From Deltaproteobacteria bacterium (GTDB lineage: Bacteria; Desulfobacterota; DSM-4660; Desulfatiglandales; HGW-15): 42,318 nt of DNA. This document shows positions 24,643 through 33,128 of this stretch, piece by piece. Under the pieces are notes generated by a model, which saw nothing but the letters and a program-made list of their open reading frames with translations, made no database searches and was not told the origin of the DNA. Each line of letters opens with the position of its first letter. Positions within the stretch are counted from its first letter, which is position 1. Where the stretch lies: assembly GCA_016932115.1 (NCBI GenBank), contig JAFGDM010000247.1, forward strand, positions 1 through 42,318, in the 5' to 3' direction. Both the position numbers and the translations under genes were made by a program.

Positions 24643-24766
24643 GTAAATCCCCCCCCGATAGCAACAAAAAAAGGATGTCCGGAAATCCTAGGCTTCATAG
24701 GCCTTTTAACGCTGATTTAATTTCACCGCCTTCATGGATTCCATTATTCCCTGCGGGGTTGAAAGG

Positions 24767-24803
24767 AAAAAAGAGGCCGCACTCCATCCTGGAGTGCGAC
24801 CTC
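24767..24803 (-). terminator. Intrinsic terminator after dsrABD
   Basis: On the minus strand GAGGTCGCACTCCA (24790-24803), a three-base loop and TGGAGTGCGGCCTC (24773-24786), then six T. The stem is 14 bp with one G-U pair. It ends the dsrABD transcript about 40 bases after the dsrD stop. Confidence 0.92.
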
Positions 24804-24842
24804 AACTGTTTTATTACGATACAGACTACCACCAAATGCGGC

Positions 24843-25073
24843 CTAATGATCCTCGGTCTGACCCCGACCTTTCATGCCGTACATGGTTGTGCTGCCTGTG
24901 GAAAAGAACACCAGTTTTTCCTCGTTCACCAGGGCTGTAGCTGCCTTTTTGATCTCCCTGGCTTTGATATCGGGCATCACTTTCTTTACAGCCTTTTCCA
25001 TATCGTTGAAATAAAACTTGGTCTTCTTGCTTGTTTCGGCAAAGTCCAGGATGGCCTTTTTGATATCTTCCAT
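24843..25073 (-). CDS. dsrD: Dissimilatory sulfite reductase protein DsrD
   Basis: A 76-residue winged-helix-like protein found next to dsrAB in sulfate reducers of the reductive type. The sequence (KFYFNDMEKAVKKVMPDIKAREIKK, then ALVNEEKLVFFSTGSTTMYGMKG) is characteristic. The family does not act as a classical DNA-binding regulator. It is reported to bind and activate DsrAB. ATG start with GAAGGAG nine bases upstream. It follows dsrB by 33 bases and ends before a strong terminator, so dsrA-dsrB-dsrD is one operon. Its presence argues that this locus reduces sulfite rather than oxidising sulfur. Confidence 0.95.
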   Translation of the reverse strand: MEDIKKAILDFAETSKKTKFYFNDMEKAVKKVMPDIKAREIKKAATALVNEEKLVFFSTGSTTMYGMKGRGQTEDH

Positions 25074-25106
25074 AATAATACTCCTTCGATTTGCAAGGGT
25101 TACAGG

Positions 25107-26294
25107 CTAATCAATGCCTCCCGCTGCCTTTGAGACCGCCCATGCTGCATCCGTGTATTTAAACAGGGTAGAGGTCCTGTACGTGTCATAGGCCAGCCGA
25201 TAGTCATCGATGAGATGCTCGGTAAAGGGAAGATTGCATTTCTCAAAGAACCGTTCCCAACCGATTCTTTCGGCCCAGTCCCCGATTCGCTCATACTTCT
25301 TGGCATCCTTGGCGTAAGCTTCGACAATCTTCTTCACGGATTCACAAACTTCCGGGAAGCGGGGGAAGTTATTGGGCACAGCCGGAACCACCACCTTGGA
25401 GAACCTGGGCGGATGAATTCGATTGGAGACCTTTCCTCCTGCCATGATGGTCACACAATCCCCTTCCTTGTCCGAAAGAGGAACGGCCATACACATGGTG
25501 TAACAGTTCCCGCAGAACATGCAGCGTTCCTCTTTAATCTTAACGGTTTTCTTGCCGTCCTCGGTTTTGGAAGGAGAAATAGCCGCTGTCGGGCAAGCCG
25601 CAATAACCAGCGGAATTTCGCAGAGGGAATCCATGACTTCGTGGTCTATGATGGGTGGTTTTCTGTGATAGCCCAAAAGCGCAATGTCTGAACAATGCAC
25701 CGCGCCGCACATATTCAGGCAGCAAGCCATGGAAATCCGAACCTGGGCCGGGAAGGTCATGCCCCGAAAATACTCGAATAGATCGTCCATAACCGCCTTA
25801 ACCATTGAAGACGCATCGGTCGCAGGGGTGTGGCAATGGAGGTACCCTTGAGTATGTACAATATTGGTCAGCCCTGCACCGGTCCCTCCGATCGGGAACT
25901 TGAAGCTTCCCGATACATGCTTTCGGCTCATGAGGTCTTTTTTTAGCGCCTCCATCTTGTCATGGCTGTCCACGATGAATTCGAGATTGTTTCGGGTGGT
26001 AAAACGCACATAGCCGTTACAGTATTTATCCGCAATTTCACAGATCTCCCGAACATGTTCCACACTCATGAAGCGGCAACCGCCGCATCGCACGGTAAAC
26101 GCTTTGTCTCCCGTCTCGGAGACGTGAACCAAAATTCCAGGTTCAAGGATATCGTGATAAAGCCACTTCCCGTAGTTGTTCTGAATAATAGGTGGAAAAT
26201 ATTGCCAGAAATGCCGGGGACCTAGGTCCGTAAGCCTATTTTCCATCGGTTTACTCGGATTATATAGTCCCAATCTCTCCGTAGATAATGCCAT
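25107..26294 (-). CDS. dsrB: Dissimilatory sulfite reductase, beta subunit
   Basis: Catalytic-type subunit of the alpha2beta2 sulfite reductase, the last enzyme of sulfate respiration, acting in the cytoplasm with DsrC as co-substrate. It shows the siroheme and [4Fe-4S] Cys region ([22 protein letters not shown]) and a ferredoxin insert ([16 protein letters not shown]). [26 protein letters not shown] is strongly conserved in the family. Length 395 residues is normal (about 380). ATG start preceded by CAGGAGGG. It lies 24 bases downstream of dsrA. I see no truncation or missing ligand residue. Confidence 0.98.
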   Translation of the reverse strand: MALSTERLGLYNPSKPMENRLTDLGPRHFWQYFPPIIQNNYGKWLYHDILEPGILVHVSETGDKAFTVRCGGCRFMSVEHVREICEIADKYCNGYVRFTTRNNLEFIVDSHDKMEALKKDLMSRKHVSGSFKFPIGGTGAGLTNIVHTQGYLHCHTPATDASSMVKAVMDDLFEYFRGMTFPAQVRISMACCLNMCGAVHCSDIALLGYHRKPPIIDHEVMDSLCEIPLVIAACPTAAISPSKTEDGKKTVKIKEERCMFCGNCYTMCMAVPLSDKEGDCVTIMAGGKVSNRIHPPRFSKVVVPAVPNNFPRFPEVCESVKKIVEAYAKDAKKYERIGDWAERIGWERFFEKCNLPFTEHLIDDYRLAYDTYRTSTLFKYTDAAWAVSKAAGGID

Positions 26295-26318
26295 AATGTT
26301 AACCCTCCTGTTCTGTGG

Positions 26319-27737
26319 CTATCTCTTGTGTCTTTTTCGGTAATCATCGATTGATCTCGTAAATCCGCCGGGCACGTCTTCCTCTTTCCAGAAGATGTAG
26401 GGGTTGCTTCGCGGTTCTCGCACCATCTGTGGCATAGGTGGAAGTTCCATGATCTCCAAGAACTTCGGCACGCCATACCGCTGAATGAGCTCGCCCAAAC
26501 GCTCTCGGTTTTTGCCCTCTTCCATCCACCAATCCCAGCACTTGTCCACGATTGCTTTCACGTTGTCATAGGGGTGCTCCACTTTCATAAAGGGGATGGT
26601 CAGCAGGGACATCTGCGCCCCTTCCAGGATGGGGGCCTTCGCTCCAAAGAGGATGCTGACGCCCGTATCGGCTCCCGGCCTCAAGGCCCGCGGCATGACA
26701 TTAATACAGTGCATGCAGCGGGTGCATTCCTTGTCATCGATCATGAGTTTTCCATCTTCCATCCACATGCACCGGGTAGGGCAAAGGTCGATGACTTCCT
26801 TCTGGATATCGAATTTGCCCCAGTCTTTTCCGGCATGGGCTCCGGCGTTCGGCGCGATATCCCCCTCGACATAAGCCTTCACGGCGTCTTGGTCGATGCG
26901 AATGTTGTCCCGCCAGGTTCCTATGAAAGACATGTCCGCCCGCGCAATAGAAGCCACACAGCAGTTGGGACAGCCGTCGAATTTGAACTTAAATTTATAG
27001 GGAAAAGCCGGGCGGTGCAACTCGTCCTGATAATAGTGGGTCAGCTCGTAGCACATAGCCTGGGTGTCATAACAGGACCACTCGCACCGAGCCCTGCCTA
27101 TACAGCAGGAAGGGGTACGCAAATTGGAGCCCGAGCCGCCAAGGTCCTGCTGCAGCACATGGCCCAGTTCATAAAAGATGGGCTCTAATTGTTCTGTTGT
27201 AGTACCAAGGAAAATGATGTCACCGGTAGAGCCGTGCAAGTTCATCAAACCGCTGCCCCGGTATTCCCAGAGGTCACAGATGCTTCTCAAATAATCGCTG
27301 CTGTAAAACTTGCTCGCAGGCTGATTTACACGCAGGGTGTGAAAATGGGCAATGGAAGGGTATTCCTCCGGCGAATCCGAATACCGGCCTATGACGCCTC
27401 CCCCGTAACCGAAGACACCCACGATGCCGCCGTGTTTCCAGTGGGTTTCACCATCTTTAAAAGAGCGTTCCAATTGCCCGAGCAAATCTTCGGCAACATC
27501 GCTATTCACCATCAACCGATCACCGGAGAGTTTTTTCCGGTGAAGCGCTTCCCGTTTGGTATCGGCAACAAAGCTAGGCCACGGTCCCTTTTCCAGCTCA
27601 TCGCACATGGGGGTTTTGTGCTTGATTTTGAAGTTTTTGAGCTCTTCTTCCGTGTAGTTTTTGAGCTCTTGATCAGAGTAAATCCTTAGGTCCTGATATT
27701 TAAGTTCCTTCTGTGGTTCTCGTGGTTCGAAAGCCAT
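26319..27737 (-). CDS. dsrA: Dissimilatory sulfite reductase, alpha subunit
   Basis: Alpha subunit of the siroheme sulfite reductase. The family signature ETHWKHGGIVGVFGYGGGV is intact. Cofactor Cys are in CIGRARC (C-x5-C) and CPNCC (C-x3-C), followed by CVASIARADMSFIGTW. A ferredoxin domain lies at CPTRCMW and CTRCMHC. The end (REPRSNPYIFWKEEDVPGGF) is conserved. At 472 residues it is about 35 longer than the usual 437. The extra part is at the N-terminus, a Lys/Glu-rich stretch (YSDQELKNYTEEELKNFK) before the family start at ELEKGPWPSFV. AAGAAGGAGG precedes the ATG, so the extension is probably real. First gene of dsrABD, divergent from dsrN. Confidence 0.98.
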   Translation of the reverse strand: MAFEPREPQKELKYQDLRIYSDQELKNYTEEELKNFKIKHKTPMCDELEKGPWPSFVADTKREALHRKKLSGDRLMVNSDVAEDLLGQLERSFKDGETHWKHGGIVGVFGYGGGVIGRYSDSPEEYPSIAHFHTLRVNQPASKFYSSDYLRSICDLWEYRGSGLMNLHGSTGDIIFLGTTTEQLEPIFYELGHVLQQDLGGSGSNLRTPSCCIGRARCEWSCYDTQAMCYELTHYYQDELHRPAFPYKFKFKFDGCPNCCVASIARADMSFIGTWRDNIRIDQDAVKAYVEGDIAPNAGAHAGKDWGKFDIQKEVIDLCPTRCMWMEDGKLMIDDKECTRCMHCINVMPRALRPGADTGVSILFGAKAPILEGAQMSLLTIPFMKVEHPYDNVKAIVDKCWDWWMEEGKNRERLGELIQRYGVPKFLEIMELPPMPQMVREPRSNPYIFWKEEDVPGGFTRSIDDYRKRHKR

Positions 27738-28224
27738 TATTCACGCCTCCTTCTTGTTAATGAAAAGTTCTTACGCTGCTCAAAGGGGGATTACCCAAAA
27801 AATGTTTTCTATGCCTTAATTCACCTCCTCCCAGGATCATTTGCTTTTTTCCTCAAGATCCACGGTTCTCAACCGACCGGATGCAAGTCCTTGCCCGAGA
27901 ACTATTCGTTTAATTTTCAAAATCCTAGGCACCTCCCCCGCGAAATCCCGGAAAATTCCAAAAAGGGATACGGCAATTAAGTGAGCTGAGGGCCAAATTA
28001 TAATAGTGGTGGAATTCTGCGGGAGCGTCGGCAGAAGTCTCTTTCTATGCCCTATTTATGAAAAGTCAAATGCTTATAGTACGAATATTTTGTGCTTGTC
28101 AATAAAAAAACTGCCAAAAGCGGAGATTCCCCCCTACCGCTTGGACGCTGCACCCACCACCTACACCGAAGAAAGCCATCATTTGATTGACAATTCCGAC
28201 GGAGCGCTTTATAGGGCAAATCAT
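27738..28224. other. Divergent regulatory region between dsrA and dsrN
   Basis: About 490 bases carrying the promoters of dsrABD (minus) and dsrN (plus). For plus there is an isolated TATAAT at 27999-28004 without a good -35 box. For minus I find no convincing sigma70 promoter. Around 27863-27902 there are nested inverted repeats (see separate entry). The track extends dsrN upstream to 28006 by an in-frame GTG, but that 73-residue extension does not look like protein of this family. A second AGGAGG-like string near 27827 on the minus strand leads to no ORF. Confidence 0.5.
27863..27902 (-). promoter_or_regulatory. Nested inverted repeats upstream of dsrA
   Basis: Three overlapping inverted repeats: CGGTT-GAG-AACCG, GCAAG-GA-CTTGC and an outer GTTCTC/GAGAAC that would enclose both. 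They lie about 125-165 bases before the dsrA start on its transcribed strand, so they could be operator half-sites or alternative RNA folds in the dsrA leader. Stems are only 5-6 bp, so this is a weak call. Confidence 0.3.
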
Positions 28225-29649
28225 ATGCTCAATGACCGACCCCGCATCACCATCGCCGCCTTGAAAGGAGGCTCAGGGAAAACCATCCTTTCCCTCGGCC
28301 TAACCTCCTGCTGGCTCAAAGAAGGGTTAAACGTGGCGGCTTTTAAAAAAGGCCCGGATTTCATAGACTCCGGATGGCTCTCCTTCGCCACTCGAAGGCC
28401 GTGCTACAATCTGGACCCATTTCTCATGACCACTGAGCAAATCATTAATTCCTTCCTGATTCATTCCGCTGATGCCGACGTTTCCGTCATTGAGGGGAAC
28501 CGCGGACTTTTTGACGGCCTGGATCTGGAAGGTCGCTACAGTACTGCGGAACTGGCAACAATGCTCGACAGCCCGGTGGTCATTATTGTGGATGTGACCA
28601 TGGTTACCCGCACCGTGGCCGCGCTTATCATGGGATGCCTGCAATTTGACCCTTGTCTTAAGATCGCGGGAGTGATCTTGAACAAAGTGGCCGGAAACCG
28701 CCAGGAATCCCTTGTGAGACGTTGCATCGAACAATACTGCGGTCTCCCGGTAGTCGGCGCCGTGCCTAAACTGAAAGGGGACTTTTTCCCTGAAAGACAC
28801 ATGGGTTTGATCCCCCACCAAGAAAGGCAATTCGCGGAAAAGGCTCTTGATTGGGCCGGGACGGTGGTGGGAAAAAACCTGAATATTGAAACCCTCTTCA
28901 AGCTGGCCCGGGACGCAGACCCCCTGGCTTTCCCCGACGATTACGGACAGGCAGAAAAGCCTTCTGCTTCCGAGTCGTTATCGCCTCGAATAGGGGTGAT
29001 CCAAGACCATTCCTTCTGGTTTTACTATCCTGAAAACCTGGGACAGCTCAAAAATCTCGGAGCCACGCTTGTCGACCTTGATTCCATCAGGCACCGGGAA
29101 ATCCCGGACGTTGATGCGATCTACATCGGGGGAGGGTTTCCTGAAGTCCAGGCCCAGGCCCTGGCAGACAATAAGAATTTTAAACAAGCCCTAAAGCGGC
29201 GGATCGAAGCCGGGCTACCTGTTTACGCCGAGTGTGGCGGATTGATGTACCTCGGTGATCGTCTCGTTATTGAAGGAAATAATTATCCCATGGTCGGCGC
29301 CCTTCCCGTCGGCTTTGTGTTCACTAAAAAGCCTCAAGGGCATGGCTATACCGTTCTCCAGGCGCTCAGGCAAAACCCTTATTACGAGGTGGGCGACACC
29401 ATCAGGGGCCATGAATTCCATTATTCGAAAGCGGTGCTGGAAGATTCGGAAAAAATCAAGGCTGTTTTCAAGGTTCTGCGGGGATCAGGTCTTGACGGCC
29501 AAAGAGACGGGATTTGCAGGAAAAATCTTCTCGGTTTATACACCCATGTCCACGCAGGCGGAAACCGCCTGTGGGCTCAAACCTTTTTCAGACAAGCTGC
29601 TCTGTTCAAGCAACGGAAAATCTCAAATGACGTGAAAAAGAAGGATTGA
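28225..29649 (+). CDS. dsrN: Siroheme-amidating cobyrinate a,c-diamide synthase-like protein DsrN
   Basis: A glutamine-dependent amidotransferase of the CobB/CbiA family, about 474 residues. Next to dsrAB this type is thought to convert siroheme to siroheme amide, the cofactor form of DsrAB. An N-terminal P-loop (ITIAALKGGSGKT) and FKKGPDFIDSGWL form the ATP half. The C-terminal glutaminase half has YIGGGFPEVQA, the Cys nucleophile in VYAECGGLMYLGD and the His in GLYTHVHAGGN. The ATG at 28225 is the expected family start, with AGGG eight bases upstream, and replaces the track start at 28006. It diverges from dsrA and is followed by dsrC after 89 bases. A role in cobalamin synthesis is the alternative, but no cob genes are near. 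Confidence 0.88.
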   Translation: MLNDRPRITIAALKGGSGKTILSLGLTSCWLKEGLNVAAFKKGPDFIDSGWLSFATRRPCYNLDPFLMTTEQIINSFLIHSADADVSVIEGNRGLFDGLDLEGRYSTAELATMLDSPVVIIVDVTMVTRTVAALIMGCLQFDPCLKIAGVILNKVAGNRQESLVRRCIEQYCGLPVVGAVPKLKGDFFPERHMGLIPHQERQFAEKALDWAGTVVGKNLNIETLFKLARDADPLAFPDDYGQAEKPSASESLSPRIGVIQDHSFWFYYPENLGQLKNLGATLVDLDSIRHREIPDVDAIYIGGGFPEVQAQALADNKNFKQALKRRIEAGLPVYAECGGLMYLGDRLVIEGNNYPMVGALPVGFVFTKKPQGHGYTVLQALRQNPYYEVGDTIRGHEFHYSKAVLEDSEKIKAVFKVLRGSGLDGQRDGICRKNLLGLYTHVHAGGNRLWAQTFFRQAALFKQRKISNDVKKKD

Positions 29650-29674
29650 CATCATTGGAAATTTAGTCTATACA
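29646..29674 (+). promoter_or_regulatory. Promoter of dsrC
   Basis: TTGACA (29646-29651), 17-base spacer, TATACA (29669-29674): near-consensus sigma70 promoter. The -35 box overlaps the dsrN stop codon. It would let dsrC be transcribed independently and strongly, in keeping with the high DsrC levels known in sulfate reducers. Confidence 0.8.
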
Positions 29675-29738
29675 GAAAAATCCTTATGAATAAAATGGTT
29701 AAGTTATCACGATCACTAATAAAAGGAGGGTGTGATTT

Positions 29739-30056
29739 ATGCCAACAGTAGAGTTCGAAGGAAAAACCTTTAACGTGGATGAAGACGGCTTCATCGATGA
29801 CTTCAACAACTGGAACGACTCGTGGATGCGTCACGTGAAGCAGACCGAAGGCATTGAGGAAATTACTGATGAGCATATTAAGGTCGTAAATGTGCTTCAG
29901 GATTATTACAAGAAGAACGGTATCGCTCCCATGGTAAGGATTCTTTCCAAGGTCACCGGTTTCAAGCTGAAGTATATCTACGAGCTTTTTCCATCGGGAC
30001 CGGGCAAGGGTGCCTGCAAAATGGCGGGTCTACCCAAGCCTACAGGCTGCGTCTAA
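29739..30056 (+). CDS. dsrC: Sulfur-carrier protein DsrC
   Basis: Small (105-residue) co-substrate of DsrAB. Its C-terminal arm carries the sulfur as a trisulfide that the membrane complex DsrMKJOP, not encoded here, then reduces. Both arm Cys are present: CKMAGLPKPTGCV has one Cys as the penultimate residue and one ten residues earlier. This marks a true DsrC rather than a one-Cys TusE or RspA type. The core (VEFEGKTFNVDEDGFIDDFNNW and HIKVVNVLQDYYKKNGIAP) is typical. AAAGGAGGG gives a very strong ribosome site. It has its own promoter and terminator. Confidence 0.98.
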   Translation: MPTVEFEGKTFNVDEDGFIDDFNNWNDSWMRHVKQTEGIEEITDEHIKVVNVLQDYYKKNGIAPMVRILSKVTGFKLKYIYELFPSGPGKGACKMAGLPKPTGCV

Positions 30057-30080
30057 AAGGGCTGCATTGTCGATAAAGCG

Positions 30081-30122
30081 AAAGGCACAGCGAGCGCTCT
30101 ACGATGCTCACGTGCCTTTTTT
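30081..30122 (+). terminator. Intrinsic terminator after dsrC
   Basis: AAAGGCAC and GTGCCTTT form an 8-bp stem around a loop that contains a further GAGC/GCTC pairing, followed by a run of T (TTTTTT at the end). It lies 24 bases after the dsrC stop. Confidence 0.85.
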
Positions 30123-30357
30123 CTATGACCGGCTGTTCTAATGAGAATGCCGGGAGGCTCCAAAAGAGATAGCTTCGTGAATTTGATTCGGCGCCGGACA
30201 AGAGAAACCCTTCGCTTAGGCCTCGGATGCCTTAAAAACATATATACACATAATTCCCGGATTCTACCGAATTCTGCGTCTTTACAAAAACATTCTTACT
30301 GAACCGATCTTAAGATCCTTCGCGATGATTTTGCCGAACATGCCGCTTCGGCGAAAT
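30123..30357. other. Intergenic region between convergent dsrC and leucine operon ends
   Basis: No gene is supported. The 62-residue minus ORF at 30053-30241 is Arg-rich and crosses the dsrC terminator, so it is rejected. Near the end a GCCGAA/TTCGGC hairpin (about 30333-30354) and a GATCTTAAGATC palindrome (about 30307-30318) lie after the methyltransferase stop on the minus strand, but there is no U tract. These could be a weak end to the branched-chain operon. Confidence 0.4.
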
Positions 30358-30987
30358 CTATGGTTTGGAGCGTGCCTTGAGTTTCTTTGCAATCAAGATG
30401 TACTTGTCCGTCTGAAGGGTTTCTCCTGTTTCCAGCGTGTCGAATAATCTTCCCGGATACTTGTTTTTGCCGCTGAACAGAAGCTGGTACCCGGCCTTAC
30501 CAAGAACCACCTGGGCAGGGATATGATCGTTCAGCCAGAAGCTCGTGACAATCAGGGCGCCCTCATCAGCCAGAAGTGCCGCCGCTTCCTCGAAGACCTG
30601 CCGCCAGACCCTTGGCCCCTCAGGCGATGTAGTGAGATTTGGGTGTTCAACAATGATTAGATGGAATGAACCCTTCAGATAACGAGTAAGCCCGCGTGCG
30701 TCCGCGGCAATGAAATGTACGAGGCCGGCCATCACCTTTTTGGCTTGAGCAAATGATTCCTCCTTCACGTCCACGCCCACATAGTACGGCACACCCAGAC
30801 CCTGCTTCAAAAGGTAGCCGGTGACCCCTAAATAATTCCATTTGACGTTGTTGCCGCAACCCAGGTTCAGGACCCCGGGGTTCTGAGGGAGGCGAATCCC
30901 GCTCCTGTTGAGATAGTCATCGAGCATCGCCTCCCACCTTCTCTCAGGGGTCCATTGTTCCGAGTCAGGGTTCTTTTCATTCGTCAA
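30358..30987 (-). CDS. Class I SAM-dependent methyltransferase, last gene of the branched-chain operon
   Basis: A 209-residue Rossmann methyltransferase. Motif I is VLNLGCGNNVKWN, followed by VGVDVKEESFAQA (acidic end of strand 2) and HFIAADARGL. The motif IV region is HLIIVEHPNL. The substrate cannot be read from sequence. The start is a TTG, with AAGGGAG six bases upstream overlapping the leuB stop codon, and only three bases separate the two genes, so translation is coupled. It is a stranger among amino acid biosynthesis genes: it may act on a product of that pathway or simply use its transcript. No signal peptide, so cytoplasmic. Confidence 0.8.
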   Translation of the reverse strand: MTNEKNPDSEQWTPERRWEAMLDDYLNRSGIRLPQNPGVLNLGCGNNVKWNYLGVTGYLLKQGLGVPYYVGVDVKEESFAQAKKVMAGLVHFIAADARGLTRYLKGSFHLIIVEHPNLTTSPEGPRVWRQVFEEAAALLADEGALIVTSFWLNDHIPAQVVLGKAGYQLLFSGKNKYPGRLFDTLETGETLQTDKYILIAKKLKARSKP

Positions 30988-30990
30988 ACC

Positions 30991-32052
30991 TCACTCCCTT
31001 ATTCGCCCGGCCACCAGATCCCCGACCTCTTGTGTAGTAAATCCCATTCTACCGGCTTCGAGGCTCTTGAGGTCCTTCTTAAGAACAGCCTTGATGGCTT
31101 TGAGCAAAACCTCCGACGCCTCCTTCTCGCCAATATGGTCAACCATCATCTGGGCTGCGGCGATTGCAGCCATTGGGTTGATTTTGTTGAGACCGGCATA
31201 CTTCGGCGCAGACCCGCCTATAGGCTCGAACATAGAGACTCCCTCGGGGTTGATGTTCGCGCCTGCCGCAATGCCCAAGCCGCCCTGGATGATAGCCCCA
31301 ACATCGGTAATGATGTCCCCAAACATGTTGTTCGTCACAATGACGTCAAAAAACTCAGGATTTTTGATCATCCACATGCAGAGAGCGTCCACATTCTGGT
31401 AGCCGGTTTCAATATCCGGGTAATCAGCACCCACCTCCTGGAATACACGGTACCAGAGGTCCGACTCGTAGACAAGCACGTTGGTCTTGCCGCATAGGGT
31501 CAAGTGCTTTTTCTTGTTCCTGCGCCGGCAAAACTCAAAAGCATATCGAACACAGCGCTCCACGCCTTTCCGCGTGTTCACGGATTCCTGAACGGCAATC
31601 TCATCAGGTGTCCCCTTCTTGAAAAAGGCGCCCCCTCCTGCATACAACCCTTCCGTGTTTTCCCTTACCACCACAAAGTCGATGTGCTCCGGGCCTTTTT
31701 CCCGGAGCGGACTTTGAACCCCGGGGAATAGAACCACCGGCCTCAGGTTGATATACAGATCCAGTTCAAACCTCAGTTTCAGCAACACATCTCTTTCCAG
31801 AATCCCCGGTTTCACATCCGGATGCCCTATGGCACCCAGATAAACGGCATCCATTTCCTTCAGTTCCTTGATCACCCCCGTGGGAAGCAGGATGCCCTCC
31901 TTAAGATAAGCCTCCCCGCCGAGAAGAAATTCCTTGAACCGAAAATCAAGTCCGCAACGCTCGGCCAAAGCCTTCAGCGCCTTGAGGCCTTCCCGCATCA
32001 CCTCGGGTCCGGTTCCATCTCCGGGAATTACGGCGATTCTATAACTATTCAT
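30991..32052 (-). CDS. leuB: 3-isopropylmalate dehydrogenase
   Basis: NAD-dependent oxidative decarboxylation of 3-isopropylmalate in leucine synthesis, and of the methylmalate intermediate in the citramalate route to isoleucine. It starts IAVIPGDGTGPEV and has VVRENTEGLYAGGG, DALCMWMIKNPEFFDVIVTNNMFGDIITDVGA and FEPIGGSAPKYAG, all isocitrate/isopropylmalate dehydrogenase signatures. Length about 353 residues. The track start at 32112 is replaced by the ATG at 32052, which overlaps the ilvC stop (ATGA) and matches the usual N-terminus. It is separated from leuCD by the ilv genes, an uncommon order. Confidence 0.94.
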   Translation of the reverse strand: MNSYRIAVIPGDGTGPEVMREGLKALKALAERCGLDFRFKEFLLGGEAYLKEGILLPTGVIKELKEMDAVYLGAIGHPDVKPGILERDVLLKLRFELDLYINLRPVVLFPGVQSPLREKGPEHIDFVVVRENTEGLYAGGGAFFKKGTPDEIAVQESVNTRKGVERCVRYAFEFCRRRNKKKHLTLCGKTNVLVYESDLWYRVFQEVGADYPDIETGYQNVDALCMWMIKNPEFFDVIVTNNMFGDIITDVGAIIQGGLGIAAGANINPEGVSMFEPIGGSAPKYAGLNKINPMAAIAAAQMMVDHIGEKEASEVLLKAIKAVLKKDLKSLEAGRMGFTTQEVGDLVAGRIRE

Positions 32053-33113
32053 AGACTTATCTTCTCCCTGTTCTCCGGTCTCAAGTTTCTGACCGCAGCC
32101 CCGGCTTTCCACATCTCCGAATTGTGCATATCCGCAAGCTCTTTTTCCAGTTTCTCCCGGTAATCAGGCGCACTGTTCGCCTGCAAAACAATCCGGGTTT
32201 CCTCACCCTTGACGACGCTCTCATAGAGCTCGTCGAACACGGGAGCCACCGCTTTCTTGAATTTACCTTTCCAGTCGAGGGCCCCCCTCTGTGCCGTGGT
32301 GCTGCAGTTCGCATACATCCAGTCCATGCCGTTTTCAGCCACCAGCCTGATCAAGCTCTGAGTCAATTCCTCCACCGTTTCGTTGAAAGCCTCACTGGGG
32401 CTATGGCCATGGCTCCGCAGCAGATCGTACTGGGCTTCCATCACCCCCGCCAGGCATCCCATAAGCACGCCTCTTTCCCCGGTCAGGTCGCTGTGCACTT
32501 CTTTTTCAAAGGTTGTAGGGAAAAGATATCCGGAGCCGATAGCCATTCCGAGAGCGAGAGTTCTCTCCTTCGCCCTTCCAGTGTAATCCTGAAACACCGC
32601 ATAACTGGAATTGATGCCGCTGCCGTCCAGGAAATTGGCCCGCACGGAGCGCCCTGATCCCTTCGGCGCCACCAGGATAACGTCAATGTTGTCAGGAGGA
32701 ATCACCGCGGTCTGCTCCTTGTAGACGATAGAGAATCCATGTGAAAAATAAAGGGCGTCTCCCTCCTTCAGGCACTTTTTGACATCAGGCCAGGCCGCCA
32801 TCTGGCCGGCATCCGACAGGAGATACAGCACCATCGTTGCCCTTTTTGCCGCATCCTCAATCGGGAAAAGGGTTTTTCCCGGCACAAAACCGTCCTGAAT
32901 TGCCTTGTTCCAATAGCGAGGCTCCTCTTCCCGCTGGCCCACTATCACCGGAAAACCATTGTCCCGCAAGTTAAGGGATTGGCCCGGACCTTGGACTCCA
33001 TACCCCAGAACAGCGATTGTCTCATCCTTGAGAATCTCTTTTGCCCTGGATAAGGGGAATTCCTCCGAGGTAATAACCTCCTCCACCACGCCGCCAAAAT
33101 CTATGTTCGCCAT
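32049..33113 (-). CDS. ilvC: Ketol-acid reductoisomerase
   Basis: Second common step of valine and isoleucine synthesis: rearranges and reduces acetolactate or acetohydroxybutyrate, needing Mg and NAD(P)H. It shows the Rossmann motif IAVLGYGVQGPGQ, VAPKGSGRSVR, and the metal-site helices SDLTGERGVLMGCLAGVMEAQYD. Length 354 residues fits the short class I type with a small extension. The cofactor loop after strand 2 reads VGQREEEPRYW, with Glu where NADPH enzymes usually keep Ser or other phosphate contacts. NADH use is possible, but this is inference. ATG start, 15 bases after ilvN, overlaps leuB by four bases. Confidence 0.95.
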   Translation of the reverse strand: MANIDFGGVVEEVITSEEFPLSRAKEILKDETIAVLGYGVQGPGQSLNLRDNGFPVIVGQREEEPRYWNKAIQDGFVPGKTLFPIEDAAKRATMVLYLLSDAGQMAAWPDVKKCLKEGDALYFSHGFSIVYKEQTAVIPPDNIDVILVAPKGSGRSVRANFLDGSGINSSYAVFQDYTGRAKERTLALGMAIGSGYLFPTTFEKEVHSDLTGERGVLMGCLAGVMEAQYDLLRSHGHSPSEAFNETVEELTQSLIRLVAENGMDWMYANCSTTAQRGALDWKGKFKKAVAPVFDELYESVVKGEETRIVLQANSAPDYREKLEKELADMHNSEMWKAGAAVRNLRPENREKISL

Positions 33114-33128
33114 AATCGCTCCTTTCCT

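Noticed and set aside
27880-27900. Sigma54-like GG-N10-GC upstream of dsrA
   Set aside because: The flanking consensus bases fit poorly and it overlaps short inverted repeats. No enhancer-binding protein gene is near.
28006-28224. 73-residue N-terminal extension of DsrN in the ORF track
   Set aside because: The family starts at the P-loop-proximal Met (28225). The extension begins at a GTG without ribosome site and lacks family similarity.
30053-30241. 62-residue minus-strand ORF between dsrC and the methyltransferase
   Set aside because: It runs through the dsrC terminator and has Arg/Pro-rich random composition and no good ribosome site.
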